Shown: positions 7,502 through 15,175, counted from the stretch's first letter. The stretch is 18,735 bases of DNA from DATKDF01 sp035512795 (GCA_035512795.1 DATKDF010000215.1:1-18735); one strand, 5' to 3'. Numbers and translations: made by a program. The notes: generated by a model from the letters alone, not told the origin.

Positions 7502-8251
7502 ATGTCAGGCCATTCCAAGTGGCACACAATCAAGCACAAGAAGGGCGCGGCCGACGCCAAGCGCGGCAAGATCTTCACGCGCGTCATCAAGGAACTGACG
7601 GTCGCGGCCCGAAGCGGCGGCGGGGATCCGGATACCAACCCGCGCCTGCGCACGGTCATCGCCGAGGCCAAGCAGCACAACATGCCCGCCGACAACATCA
7701 AGCGGGCCATCCGGCGCGGCACCGGTGAGGAAGAAGGCGTCAACTACGAGGAAGTGACCTACGAGGGGTACGGTCCCGGTGGCGTCGCGCTCCTCATCGA
7801 GACGCTCACCGACAACCGCAACCGCACCGTCGGCGAGCTGCGCCACATGCTGTCGAAATATGGAGGCAACCTGGGCGAGACCAACAGCGTCGGCTGGCTG
7901 TTCGAGAAGAAGGGCGTCGTGACGGTGGCCCGGGAGAAGGCCGACGAAGAGGCGCTGATGGCGGCCGTCATCGAGGCCGGCGCCGACGACCTGAACGACG
8001 ACGGCAGCGTCTGGGAAATCGTGTCGAGTCCGGACGCGCATCAGGCGGTCGCCGACGCGGTCCGCGCGCTCGGCATCGAGCCCGACTCGGCGCAGGTGGC
8101 GCTCTTGCCGCAGAACTACATCACGCTCGAGGGCCAGCAGGCGCGCCAGATCCTGAAACTGATGGAAGTGCTCGAGGACCACGACGACACGAAGAACGTC
8201 TGGTCCAACTTCGACATCGCGGAAGCGGATATCGAGGCCTCGCTGGCGTGA
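7502..8251 (+). CDS. yebC: YebC/PmpR/TACO1-family protein
   Basis: The 249-residue product starts with the invariant MSGHSKWHTIKHKKGA and continues with DAKRGKIFTRVIKELTVAA. The middle domain includes MPADNIKRAI and YEGYGPGGVALLIE, followed by NRTVGELRHMLSKYGGNLGE and GWLFEKKG. Length and motifs match the family closely. The family was first described as a transcriptional regulator, in part through proximity to ruv genes. More recent work on bacterial and mitochondrial members supports a ribosome-associated role in relieving translational stalling. The start ATG has GAGGGA at 7491-7496 with a 5-base spacer. Its stop overlaps the ruvC start (GTGA, 8248-8251), so it is the first gene of a five-gene operon. 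Confidence 0.97.
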   Translation: MSGHSKWHTIKHKKGAADAKRGKIFTRVIKELTVAARSGGGDPDTNPRLRTVIAEAKQHNMPADNIKRAIRRGTGEEEGVNYEEVTYEGYGPGGVALLIETLTDNRNRTVGELRHMLSKYGGNLGETNSVGWLFEKKGVVTVAREKADEEALMAAVIEAGADDLNDDGSVWEIVSSPDAHQAVADAVRALGIEPDSAQVALLPQNYITLEGQQARQILKLMEVLEDHDDTKNVWSNFDIAEADIEASLA

Positions 8252-8799
8252 GAATCTTCGGGATCGACCCCGGGTCGGTCCGCACCGGCTATGGCTGTCT
8301 CGATACCGACGGGTCGCACCACCGTCTGGTGACGGTCGGCGTGCTGGCCCTGCGCGCCGCGGCCCCGCTGCCCGATCGCCTGCACGAGATCCACCGACAG
8401 CTCGCCCGCCTGCTGCGCGAGGCGTCGGCCGACTGCGTGGTCGTCGAGAATCTGTTTCACGCCAGGAACGTCCGGAGCGCGCTCGTGCTCGGCCACGCCC
8501 GCGGCGTGGCCGTGCTGGCGGCGGTCGAGGCGGGCGTGCCGGTCGTCGAGTACACGCCCGCCGAGATCAAGCAGGCGGTGGTCGGCTACGGCCGGGCCGA
8601 GAAGGCCCAGCTCCAGCAGATGGTGCAGTTGCTCCTCGGGCTCGACGCCCCCCCGTCGCCGCACGACGCGGCCGACGCGCTGGCGGTCGCGATCTGTCAC
8701 GCCCATCATCAGGGACCGCTCGCCCGTCCGCCGGGTCGCCGTGCGCCGCGCCACGAGCGCAGCTGGCGGCATGCGCGCGTGGCCCCCGGGCGCCGGTGA
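8248..8799 (+). CDS. ruvC: Crossover junction endodeoxyribonuclease RuvC
   Basis: RuvC resolves Holliday junctions by paired nicks, working on junctions bound by RuvAB. The four acidic metal-binding residues of the RNase H-like fold are present: Asp7 in FGIDPG, Glu67 in CVVVENLF, and Asp140 and Asp143 in PHDAADALAVAICH. The motif TPAEIKQAVVGYGRAEKAQ is also diagnostic. The product is 183 residues, slightly longer than the usual length of about 173, because of a basic tail from about residue 157 (PLARPPGRRAPRHERSW) that looks disordered. The GTG start overlaps the yebC stop by four bases, and the stop is four bases before ruvA, which indicates translational coupling. Confidence 0.97.
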   Translation: MRIFGIDPGSVRTGYGCLDTDGSHHRLVTVGVLALRAAAPLPDRLHEIHRQLARLLREASADCVVVENLFHARNVRSALVLGHARGVAVLAAVEAGVPVVEYTPAEIKQAVVGYGRAEKAQLQQMVQLLLGLDAPPSPHDAADALAVAICHAHHQGPLARPPGRRAPRHERSWRHARVAPGRR

Positions 8800-8803
8800 C
8801 ACC

Positions 8804-9400
8804 GTGATCGCGCATCTGTCCGGCACGCTCCGCGAAAAGCACCTGCAGCGGCTCGTGGTCGACGTTGGCGGCGTCGGGTACGACGTGCAGGTGCCGCTGT
8901 CGACCTTCTACGCCGTCGGCGAGTCGGGGTCGGCCGTCGCGCTCCGCGTCCACACGCACGTGAGCGACGACGCGATCCGGCTCTTCGGCTTCATGACGCC
9001 GCTCGAGCAGGCGCTCTTCGAGCGGCTCATCAGCGTGAGCGGCATCGGGCCGCGGGTGGCACTCGGCGTGCTCTCGGGCATCGAACCGGCCGACCTGGTC
9101 CGCGCGATCCGGGCGGGCGACCTCGCGCGCCTCACCCGGATTCCCGGCGTCGGCCGCAAGACGGCCGAGCGCGTGGTGCTCGAGCTGAAGGACCGGCTGC
9201 CGGCCGATGCCGTGACCGGCGTCCCCGAGCCCGAGCCCGGCACCGGCGACGACGTGCGGGCTGACGTGCTGTCGGCGCTTGCCAACCTGGGCTACCCGGC
9301 GCACGTGGTCGAGAAGACCGTCGATCGCGTGCTCGCGGGCGACGGCGCGCGCGATTTCGAGTCGGTGCTGCGGCAGGTGCTGCGCGAGGCGGCGCGGTGA
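8804..9400 (+). CDS. ruvA: Holliday junction branch migration protein RuvA
   Basis: RuvA binds the four-way junction as a tetramer and loads the RuvB motors. The start was placed at GTG 8804 (giving MIAHLSGTL) because family members begin there and the length becomes 198 residues, close to the E. coli protein (203). An upstream GTG/ATG extension would overlap ruvC. The OB-fold domain is followed by two helix-hairpin-helix motifs (LFERLISVSGIGPRVALGVL and LTRIPGVGRKTAERVVLELK). An acidic/proline linker and a C-terminal domain that contacts RuvB come last (ALANLGYPAHVVEKTVDRVL). The start is four bases after the ruvC stop, and the stop overlaps ruvB as GTGA. Confidence 0.97.
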   Translation: MIAHLSGTLREKHLQRLVVDVGGVGYDVQVPLSTFYAVGESGSAVALRVHTHVSDDAIRLFGFMTPLEQALFERLISVSGIGPRVALGVLSGIEPADLVRAIRAGDLARLTRIPGVGRKTAERVVLELKDRLPADAVTGVPEPEPGTGDDVRADVLSALANLGYPAHVVEKTVDRVLAGDGARDFESVLRQVLREAAR

Positions 9401-10413
9401 CCGACCCGCGTCTGACCAACGCCGCGCGGGTCGACGACGACGCGCAGTACGAAGCCAACCTGCGGCCGCGCGTGCTGGGCGAGTACATCGGGCAGGCGCG
9501 GGTGCGCGCCAACCTCGAGGTGTCGATCGCTGCGGCACGGGGCCGGCACGAGGCCCTCGATCACGTGCTGCTCTGGGGGCCGCCCGGTCTCGGCAAGACG
9601 ACGCTGGCCTACGTCATCGGCAACGAACTCGGCGTGCCGGTGCGCTCGACCTCCGGTCCCGCGCTCGAGAAACCCGGCGACCTGGCCGCGATTCTCACGA
9701 ACCTCAAGGTCCGCGAGGTGCTCTTCATCGACGAGGTGCACCGCATGAGCGCGACGATCGAAGAGATCCTCTATCCGGCCATGGAGGACTTCGAGCTGGA
9801 CATCGTGATCGGGCAGGGCCCGGGCGCCCGCTCGGTGAAGGTGCCGCTCCAGCCGTTCACGCTCATCGGGGCGACGACCCGGGCCGGGTTGCTGACCGCG
9901 CCGCTGCGGGCGCGCTTCGGCATCCACCATCACCTTGACTTCTACACGGCCGACGAACTGACGGAGATCGTCACGCGGTCGGCGCGGATCCTCGGCGTGG
10001 CCATCGCGCCCGAGGCGGCCGCTGAACTGGCGGCGCGGTCGCGCGGCACACCGCGCATCGCCAACCGCCTGCTGCGGCGCGTGCGCGACTATGCCCAGGT
10101 GAAGGCCGACGGCGCGATCACGGCCGCGGTCTGCCACGCGGCGCTGGATCTGCTCGAAGTCGACGCCCACGGGTTTGACGAGGCCGATCGGCGGCTCCTG
10201 CGGGTCGTCATCGACAAGTTCAGCGGCGGGCCGGTCGGGTTGAACAGCCTGGCGGCGGCCATTGGCGAAGAGAAAGACGCGATCGAGGAGATCTACGAGC
10301 CGTATCTCGTGCAGGTGGGCTTCCTTGACCGCACGTCGCGCGGCCGGGTCGCCACCGCGCGGGCCTACGAGTACTTCGGGCTGACGGCCCCCGGAAAGGA
10401 ACGTCTGTGGTGA
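9397..10413 (+). CDS. ruvB: Holliday junction branch migration ATPase RuvB
   Basis: RuvB is the AAA+ hexameric motor that pumps DNA through the RuvA-bound junction. In this 338-residue protein Walker A is GPPGLGKT (61-68), Walker B is LFIDEVH (109-115), sensor 1 is GATTRAG (158-164), the probable arginine finger is Arg171 in APLRARFG, and sensor 2 lies in RGTPRIANRLLRR (216-228). The C-terminal winged helix (about 255-338) contains GPVGLNSLAAAIGE and the family ending with GRVATARAYEYFG. The GTG start overlaps the ruvA stop by four bases. The C-terminus overlaps the fabH start. Confidence 0.98.
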   Translation: MTDPRLTNAARVDDDAQYEANLRPRVLGEYIGQARVRANLEVSIAAARGRHEALDHVLLWGPPGLGKTTLAYVIGNELGVPVRSTSGPALEKPGDLAAILTNLKVREVLFIDEVHRMSATIEEILYPAMEDFELDIVIGQGPGARSVKVPLQPFTLIGATTRAGLLTAPLRARFGIHHHLDFYTADELTEIVTRSARILGVAIAPEAAAELAARSRGTPRIANRLLRRVRDYAQVKADGAITAAVCHAALDLLEVDAHGFDEADRRLLRVVIDKFSGGPVGLNSLAAAIGEEKDAIEEIYEPYLVQVGFLDRTSRGRVATARAYEYFGLTAPGKERLW

Positions 10414-11408
10414 AGGCACTGCGACCGGTGAAGATCGCGGGGATCGCAAGCTACGTCCCGCCGAAACTCCTGACCAATGAAGACCTCGAGAAGCTCGTCG
10501 AAACCACGCACGACTGGATCATGCAGCGCACGGGGATTCGCGAGCGGCACATCGTCGATCCGGGCGTGGCGACGTCCGACCTGGCCAAGCCGGCCGCCGA
10601 GGCCGCCCTGGCCGAGGCCGGCGTGACGCCGCCACAGATCGGTTTCATCGTCGTCGGCACGACGACGCCCGACACGATCTTTCCGAGCACGGCCTGCACG
10701 CTGCAGGCGAAGATCGGCGCGGTCAACGCCTGGGGGTTCGATCTTGGCGCGGCCTGTTCGGGATTCACCTATTCCCTGAGCATCGGCGCGCAGATGGTCG
10801 CCACCGGCGCCGTCGAGCACGCGCTCGTCGTCGGCGCCGACGTCATGTCGAGCATCATCGACTACACCGATCGGGCCACGTGCGTGCTGTTCGGGGACGG
10901 CGCCGGCGCGGCCGTGCTCTCGCCGGCGGCGCCGGGCGAGCCGTGCATTCTCGACTTCGAGCACCTGACCGATGGCCGCGAGGGCGCGGCGCTGTGCATG
11001 CCGGCCGGCGGCAGCCGGCTGCCCGCGTCGCATGCGACCGTGGACCAGCGGCTCCATTACGTGAAGCAGGACGGGCAGACCGTCTTCCGCTTCGCGGTCA
11101 GGATGACCGAGGAGATTGCGCGCCGCATCCTCCGGAAGAACGGCCTCACACCGGCCGACGTGGACCTGTTCGTCTCGCACCAGGCCAACCGCCGCATCAT
11201 CGAAGCCTCCACCGAACGGCTCGGCGTGGACCCGTCGAAGGTCGTCATCAACCTCGAGCACTACGGCAACACCACCGCCGGCACGATTCCGCTCGCGCTC
11301 TGCGACGCGCGTCGCGACGGCCGCGTCCGAAAGGGCGACCTCGTGCTGCTCGCCTCGGTCGGCGCGGGTTTCACGGTCGGGAGCGTCCTGCTGCGCTGGA
11401 GCCTCTGA
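10407..11408 (+). CDS. fabH: Beta-ketoacyl-ACP synthase III (FabH)
   Basis: FabH condenses an acyl-CoA primer with malonyl-ACP to start fatty-acid synthesis. The catalytic triad is intact: Cys117 in GAACSGF, His258 in SHQANRRI and Asn288 in YGNTTAGT. The N-terminal motif WIMQRTGIRERHI (38-50) and the end ASVGAGFTVGSVLLRW are typical, as is the length of 333 residues. The start is GTG 10407, or alternatively GTG 10410, served by AAGGA at 10396-10400; either one overlaps the end of ruvB, so the gene is translationally coupled to the ruv operon. No other fab gene is nearby. A role in a specialised lipid pathway cannot be excluded, but the primary motifs are those of housekeeping FabH. The last 38 bases overlap the convergent SRPBCC gene. 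Confidence 0.96.
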   Translation: MVKALRPVKIAGIASYVPPKLLTNEDLEKLVETTHDWIMQRTGIRERHIVDPGVATSDLAKPAAEAALAEAGVTPPQIGFIVVGTTTPDTIFPSTACTLQAKIGAVNAWGFDLGAACSGFTYSLSIGAQMVATGAVEHALVVGADVMSSIIDYTDRATCVLFGDGAGAAVLSPAAPGEPCILDFEHLTDGREGAALCMPAGGSRLPASHATVDQRLHYVKQDGQTVFRFAVRMTEEIARRILRKNGLTPADVDLFVSHQANRRIIEASTERLGVDPSKVVINLEHYGNTTAGTIPLALCDARRDGRVRKGDLVLLASVGAGFTVGSVLLRWSL

Positions 11409-11904
11409 CCGCGGCGTCGAGGTCGGTGAGGTACTGATCCAGCGTCGACGTGTGGCCGAACACGAAGCGGGCCATGAACCGGAAGAACACGTTGTACACC
11501 TCGCCGTGCTCGGTGATGGTGACCCGCGATCCGCCGCCGGCATCCGGGTGAATGTCGTACGTCCACGTACCGCCAAAGGGCAGGTCGGCGCTCGCGATAC
11601 GCGTGACGAGCCGCGTCGGCGCCTCCCAGGTCTCGACGCGATAGGGCACGTCGCCGTAGTCGGCGGTCTCCTGGATGGCCAGTCCCGGGCCCGGATCGCC
11701 GGTGACCGTGACGCGCGTCACACCCGTCCGCCAGTCGGGGTACCGGGCGAAGTCACTGACGATGACGAAGACGCGATCGGGCGGGGCCGCCACCACGCGC
11801 GTGCGCGAGGCCGTGTGCGCGACGGGCAGCGACCAGCCGATGACGAGCACGATCGCGACAAGGCCGGCGAGGGTGGCAAAGAGGTAGAGGGACCATCTCA
11901 GCAT
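11371..11904 (-). CDS. Membrane-anchored SRPBCC (START/polyketide cyclase-like) family protein
   Basis: The protein has 177 residues, with an N-terminal hydrophobic helix (about 4-26) and then an SRPBCC domain (about 33-165). The domain opens with the usual strand and helix (SRTRVVAAPPDRVFVIVSDFARYPDWRTGV). It continues with strands such as YRVETWEAPTRLVTRI, GGTWTYDIHPDAGGGSRVTITEHGE, and ends with a long C-terminal helix (RFVFGHTSTLDQYLTDLDAAV). Such domains bind hydrophobic ligands in a deep cavity. The specific ligand is not evident. The last 12 codons, including a basic and serine-rich tail, lie inside the antisense 3' end of fabH. The start at ATG 11904 has no clear Shine-Dalgarno sequence. 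It lies 66 bases after the lipoprotein gene and may be co-transcribed with it. Confidence 0.85.
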   Translation of the reverse strand: MLRWSLYLFATLAGLVAIVLVIGWSLPVAHTASRTRVVAAPPDRVFVIVSDFARYPDWRTGVTRVTVTGDPGPGLAIQETADYGDVPYRVETWEAPTRLVTRIASADLPFGGTWTYDIHPDAGGGSRVTITEHGEVYNVFFRFMARFVFGHTSTLDQYLTDLDAAVRGSSAAGRSRP

Positions 11905-11947
11905 GGCAAAGCCAGAAGATGACCTGCTTCAGCTCGTTCCGCGTCCC

Positions 11948-11974
11948 TGTCGTACGTGTCGTACCTGTCGTTAC
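11948..11974. repeat. Three imperfect 9-bp tandem repeats
   Basis: TGTCGTAC occurs at 11948-11955 and 11957-11964, followed by TGTCGTTAC at 11966-11974. The array covers the stop codon of the lipoprotein gene and part of the 66-base gap before the SRPBCC gene on the minus strand. It may be simple slippage. Confidence 0.5.
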
Positions 11975-12570
11975 CTGACCGGAATCATGAGATGCGCATA
12001 CGGCGTTCCCGGAAACATGACGTACGGACGCGTCGTGTCGCTCGCGTCGGTCGGGTAGCCCGGGAACCGGTCGCCGATGTTGAAAACCATCACGTGGGGG
12101 CCGGTGTCGACCCAGCGCCCGCCTTCGGCCGGTGCGGTGGCGAACGGGTCGGTGTTGCTCGCGTCCGAGCCTCCGGCGAGCATGTAGCCGAAGCCCATCG
12201 TGTCGGCCGGCGGGGTCTCGTGCGCCATCCAGGCCTGGGCCCACGCCATGCCGGCCGCGTCGAGACACATCGGGTCGGCGCCGGGCGTGTGCGGCATGTC
12301 GGGCAGGCACGTCCAGCCGTTGGTGCCCTCGCGCAAGGTGCGCGGCTGCATCTGGTCGTCGAAGGCGAGAATCGTCGCGTTCGACGATACCGACGCCGGC
12401 GCGGCCGACAGGGCGCTGGCAATCCGCTCCTCGTCAGTGGCCGGCGGGGTCACCGGCCCGGCCGGCGCCGCCGCGGGCGCGGTCGATTGCGCGGCGGGTG
12501 GTTCAGCTGGCGCTCCACACGCGGTCGCAAACACAACAAAGGACGACACGACAAGGGCGCGCGGGACCAT
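11971..12570 (-). CDS. Lipoprotein of unknown function
   Basis: The product is 199 residues. A short signal sequence (MVPRALVVSSFVVFATAC) ends in a lipobox-like ATAC with Cys18 as the predicted lipidated residue. An Ala/Pro-rich linker of about 30 residues follows. The remainder is a globular domain with distinctive stretches: NGWTCLPDMPHTPGADPMCL, GYMLAGGSDASNTDPFA, and the end PYVMFPGTPYAHLMIPVR. Its cysteines in WTCLPD and DPMCLD could form a disulfide. I do not recognise a named domain; proteins with this pattern are, to my memory, hypothetical. The start at ATG 12570 is fixed by AGGAGG at 12582-12577; an in-frame upstream extension lacks such a site and would put the signal peptide internal. 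It lies 43 bases after glgX on the same strand. Confidence 0.8.
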   Translation of the reverse strand: MVPRALVVSSFVVFATACGAPAEPPAAQSTAPAAAPAGPVTPPATDEERIASALSAAPASVSSNATILAFDDQMQPRTLREGTNGWTCLPDMPHTPGADPMCLDAAGMAWAQAWMAHETPPADTMGFGYMLAGGSDASNTDPFATAPAEGGRWVDTGPHVMVFNIGDRFPGYPTDASDTTRPYVMFPGTPYAHLMIPVR

Positions 12571-12613
12571 TGGAGACCTCCTGGGCACTGGGCCAATCAC
12601 CGAAGCGGTGATT

Positions 12614-14650
12614 CTACGGCAGATACTCCCCCGTGTACCCCAGAATCGCGGAACTCCGGGACGCCAGGAGGACCGACACTCCGGCAACGGGGCGGCCCGG
12701 TGTGGCTGTCGGATCGGCCGTATTCAGGCGCAGTTCCCACGTTCCGGCCGTCTCCGGCAGCACGAACGTGACGTCGCGATCGGCCGCGTTGAGGAGCACG
12801 AGCACCGTCCCGTCGATGAGCATGCCGAGCGCCCGGCGGCCGGCGTCGTGCCAGTCGGCCTCGGTCATCTCGCCGCCCTCGGGACGAAGCCACCGGACGT
12901 CGGTCGGGCCGAAGAATGTCGTGCGGCGAAGCGCGGGTGTCCCGGCGCGCAGCGCGAGCATCTGCCGCGTGAAGGCGTGCAGGCGTGCATCGGCCGCCGG
13001 GCCCCAGGGCGTCCACGTCAGATCCGAGTCCTGGCAGTAGGCGTTGTTGTTGCCCTGCTGCGTCCGGCCCACTTCGTCACCAGCCGAGATCATCGGCGTG
13101 CCCAGCGAGACGAGAAGGGTGAGCAGCAGATTGCGCCGGTCGCGCGCCCGCTGCGCCAGGATTGCGTCATTACTCGTCGCTCCCTCGACGCCGTGATTCC
13201 AGCTGAAGTTCTCGTGCTCGCCGTCGCGGTTATCTTCGCCGTTGGCCGCGTTGTGCTTCGCCGCGTACGATACGAGGTCGGCGAGCGTGAAGCCGTCGTG
13301 CGACGTGACGTAGTTGATGCTCGCGTGCGGCGACCGGTCGGCCGGCGGGAACAGGTCGCTGCTGCCGGAGAGCCGCGTGGCGAGGTCCGGAAGCTGCCCG
13401 GCGTCGCCGCGCCAGAAGCGCCGCACGGTGTCGCGATACCGGTTGTTCCATTCGGCCCAACCCGCCGGAAACGCGCCAAGCTGGTAGCCGTCGGGCCCGA
13501 CGTCCCACGGTTCGGCGATGTGCTTCACGCCGGCCAGCACCGGGTCGCGCTCGATGGCCTCGAAAAGTGGCGCCGGCCTGGTCACGCCATCCGGCCCGCG
13601 CGCGAGCGTCGTCGCCAGATCGAAGCGGAAGCCGTCGACGTGCATCTCGCTTACCCAGTAGCGCAGGCTGTCGAGGATGAGGTCGCCGACCTCTGGCGTG
13701 TCGACGTTCACCGTGTTTCCCGTGCCGGTCACGTCGAGGTAGCGCCACGGGTAGGTCGGTTCGGGCCGGTAGTAGCTGGCGTTGTCGATACCGCGGAACG
13801 ACAGCGTCGGGCCGAGGTGGTGGCCTTCGGCGGTGTGGTTGTAGACGACGTCGAGGATGACTTCGAGGCCGGCGGCGTGGAGCGCCCGGACCATCGCGCG
13901 GAACTCGTCGACCGCGCGCGCCGGATCGCCGCCGGTCGCGAACCGGTGATCGGGCGCGAAGTACCCGAGCGTGTTGTACCCCCAGTAATTCTCGAGCCCA
14001 CGCCGGACGAGCGGCCACTCGCCGGCGTGCAGGTGGACGGGCAGGAGCTCCACCGCCGTGACACCGAGGTCGACCAGATGCCGGATGGCCGGCTCCGACG
14101 CCAGGCCGAGGTAGGTGCCGCGGAGCGGCGCCGGGATCGCATCGTGCAGCGCCGTGAATCCCTTGACGTGCAGCTCGTAGATGACGGTGTCCGGCCACGG
14201 CGTGCGCGGCGGCCGGTCGTTCCCCCAGTCGAACGCCGGATCGACCACGGCGGCGAGCGGCGCAAAGGGGGCGCTGTCGCGGGCGTCCGGCGTCGGCGCC
14301 TCGACGTCGGGGTCGTGCGCGGTCCAGAGCGATGGGTCCCATCGGAACGGCCGTCCCACGGCCCGTGCGTACGGGTCGAAGAGCACCTTGGCCGGGTTGA
14401 ACCAGTGCCCGGCCGCCGGAGCCCACGGGCCGTCGACGCGATAGCCGTACCGCTGACCGGGGCCGAGGCCGGGAACGTACGTGTGCCAGCGCCGCCCATC
14501 ACGAACCAGAGGGACGCGCCGCGACTCGCCGGCCTCGTCGGCGTCGCCAAACAGGCAGAGGTCGACCGACGTCGCATGGGCCGAGAAAATGGCAAACTGG
14601 ACGCCCGATCCGTCCCACGTGGAGCCGAGTGTCGAGATGATCCGATTCAC
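12614..14650 (-). CDS. glgX: Glycogen debranching enzyme GlgX (isoamylase-type, GH13)
   Basis: This 678-residue enzyme hydrolyses alpha-1,6 branches of glycogen or limit dextrins. An N-terminal CBM48 domain (about 5-100: LGSTWDGSGVQFAIFSA, YGYRVDGPW, FNPAKVLFDPYA) precedes the GH13 barrel. Catalytic residues are visible: nucleophile Asp344 in HVDGFRFDLA, acid/base Glu380 in HIAEPWD and Asp452 in VTSHDGFTL. VVYNHTAEG, GYNTLGYFAP and DNASYYR are characteristic of the GlgX/TreX clade. A C-terminal beta domain starts near 575. The frame is open a further 126 codons upstream, but that part has no homology, so the start is placed at GTG 14650, just before the conserved strand. No Shine-Dalgarno is present, and TACAAT lies 11 bases upstream, so the mRNA may be near-leaderless. 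No other glycogen gene is in the window. Confidence 0.95.
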   Translation of the reverse strand: MNRIISTLGSTWDGSGVQFAIFSAHATSVDLCLFGDADEAGESRRVPLVRDGRRWHTYVPGLGPGQRYGYRVDGPWAPAAGHWFNPAKVLFDPYARAVGRPFRWDPSLWTAHDPDVEAPTPDARDSAPFAPLAAVVDPAFDWGNDRPPRTPWPDTVIYELHVKGFTALHDAIPAPLRGTYLGLASEPAIRHLVDLGVTAVELLPVHLHAGEWPLVRRGLENYWGYNTLGYFAPDHRFATGGDPARAVDEFRAMVRALHAAGLEVILDVVYNHTAEGHHLGPTLSFRGIDNASYYRPEPTYPWRYLDVTGTGNTVNVDTPEVGDLILDSLRYWVSEMHVDGFRFDLATTLARGPDGVTRPAPLFEAIERDPVLAGVKHIAEPWDVGPDGYQLGAFPAGWAEWNNRYRDTVRRFWRGDAGQLPDLATRLSGSSDLFPPADRSPHASINYVTSHDGFTLADLVSYAAKHNAANGEDNRDGEHENFSWNHGVEGATSNDAILAQRARDRRNLLLTLLVSLGTPMISAGDEVGRTQQGNNNAYCQDSDLTWTPWGPAADARLHAFTRQMLALRAGTPALRRTTFFGPTDVRWLRPEGGEMTEADWHDAGRRALGMLIDGTVLVLLNAADRDVTFVLPETAGTWELRLNTADPTATPGRPVAGVSVLLASRSSAILGYTGEYLP

Positions 14651-14690
14651 GATGCGCCCAGATTGTAGATTCGAGATCGGCGATTCACGA
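14643..14690. repeat. 10-bp direct repeat in the glgX/DUF4112 divergent region
   Basis: CGATTCACGA occurs at 14643-14652, overlapping the glgX start codon on the minus strand, and again at 14681-14690, just upstream of the DUF4112 gene. The copies are separated by 28 bases containing the candidate -10 elements. Such a pair could be an operator for the divergent genes or chance in a region of short GAT-rich repeats. Confidence 0.4.
14662..14667 (-). promoter_or_regulatory. Candidate -10 (TACAAT) of glgX
   Basis: On the minus strand TACAAT ends 11 bases before the GTG start at 14650, predicting a transcript start about 5 bases before the start codon. A weak -35 TCGTGA lies at 14690-14685 with a 17-base spacer. 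TAGATT at 14666-14671 on the plus strand is a possible -10 for the divergent gene. Confidence 0.4.
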
Positions 14691-14701
14691 ATCCGCGCGA
14701 G

Positions 14702-15175
14702 ATGAGACCAGCCTCTGACACCCTCGCCTGGCTTCGCGGGCTGGCCGAACTGCTCGACAACCGGTTCGTGATCCCCGGCACGTCGATCCGGTTCGGGCTC
14801 GATCCCGTGCTGGCGCTCGTGCCGGGCGTCGGCACGCTCGTCAGCCCCATGTTCGCCGTCCTCCTGCTCGTGCAGGGCGTGCACCAGCACGTGCCCGCGG
14901 TCGTGCTCGCGCGGATGCTGGCCAATGCGTTCATCGACGCGCTCATCGGCACCGTCCCGGTCGCCGGGCACATCGGCGACATCTTCTGGCGCGCCAACGT
15001 CCGGAACCTCGACCTGCTCGTCCGCCATGCCCGGCCGGGCGCGGTGCCCGACCGGAGCGACTTTCTCGTGGCGGCCGCCATGGCCGGTCTGTTCGGGCTG
15101 GTGTTGATCATCCCGGTGGTGCTGGCGCTGTGGTTTCTGGCGAGCCTCTGGTGGGTGGCGAGCGGGGCGGCCTGA
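14702..15175 (+). CDS. DUF4112 membrane protein
   Basis: The 157-residue protein shows the two DUF4112 signatures: LDNRFVIPGTSIRFGLDPVL with ALVPGVGTLVSP (about 18-49), and ANAFIDALIGTVPVAGHIGD followed by FWRANVRNLDLL (74-105). Hydrophobic segments lie near 36-60 and 121-150, so it is an inner-membrane protein. The function of the family is not known. It is transcribed divergently from glgX, with 51 bases between starts. No Shine-Dalgarno is evident before ATG 14702, and this start agrees with the family N-terminus. Confidence 0.9.
   Translation: MRPASDTLAWLRGLAELLDNRFVIPGTSIRFGLDPVLALVPGVGTLVSPMFAVLLLVQGVHQHVPAVVLARMLANAFIDALIGTVPVAGHIGDIFWRANVRNLDLLVRHARPGAVPDRSDFLVAAAMAGLFGLVLIIPVVLALWFLASLWWVASGAA

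Noticed and set aside
12200..14668. Long plus-strand open frame opposite glgX
   Set aside because: It is the antisense shadow of glgX. Its translation is rich in Arg, Val and Gly without motifs, while the minus strand has complete GH13 catalytic residues.
14651..15028. N-terminal extension of glgX by 126 codons
   Set aside because: The extension is antisense to the DUF4112 gene, has no homology to glgX, and the family N-terminus begins at GTG 14650.
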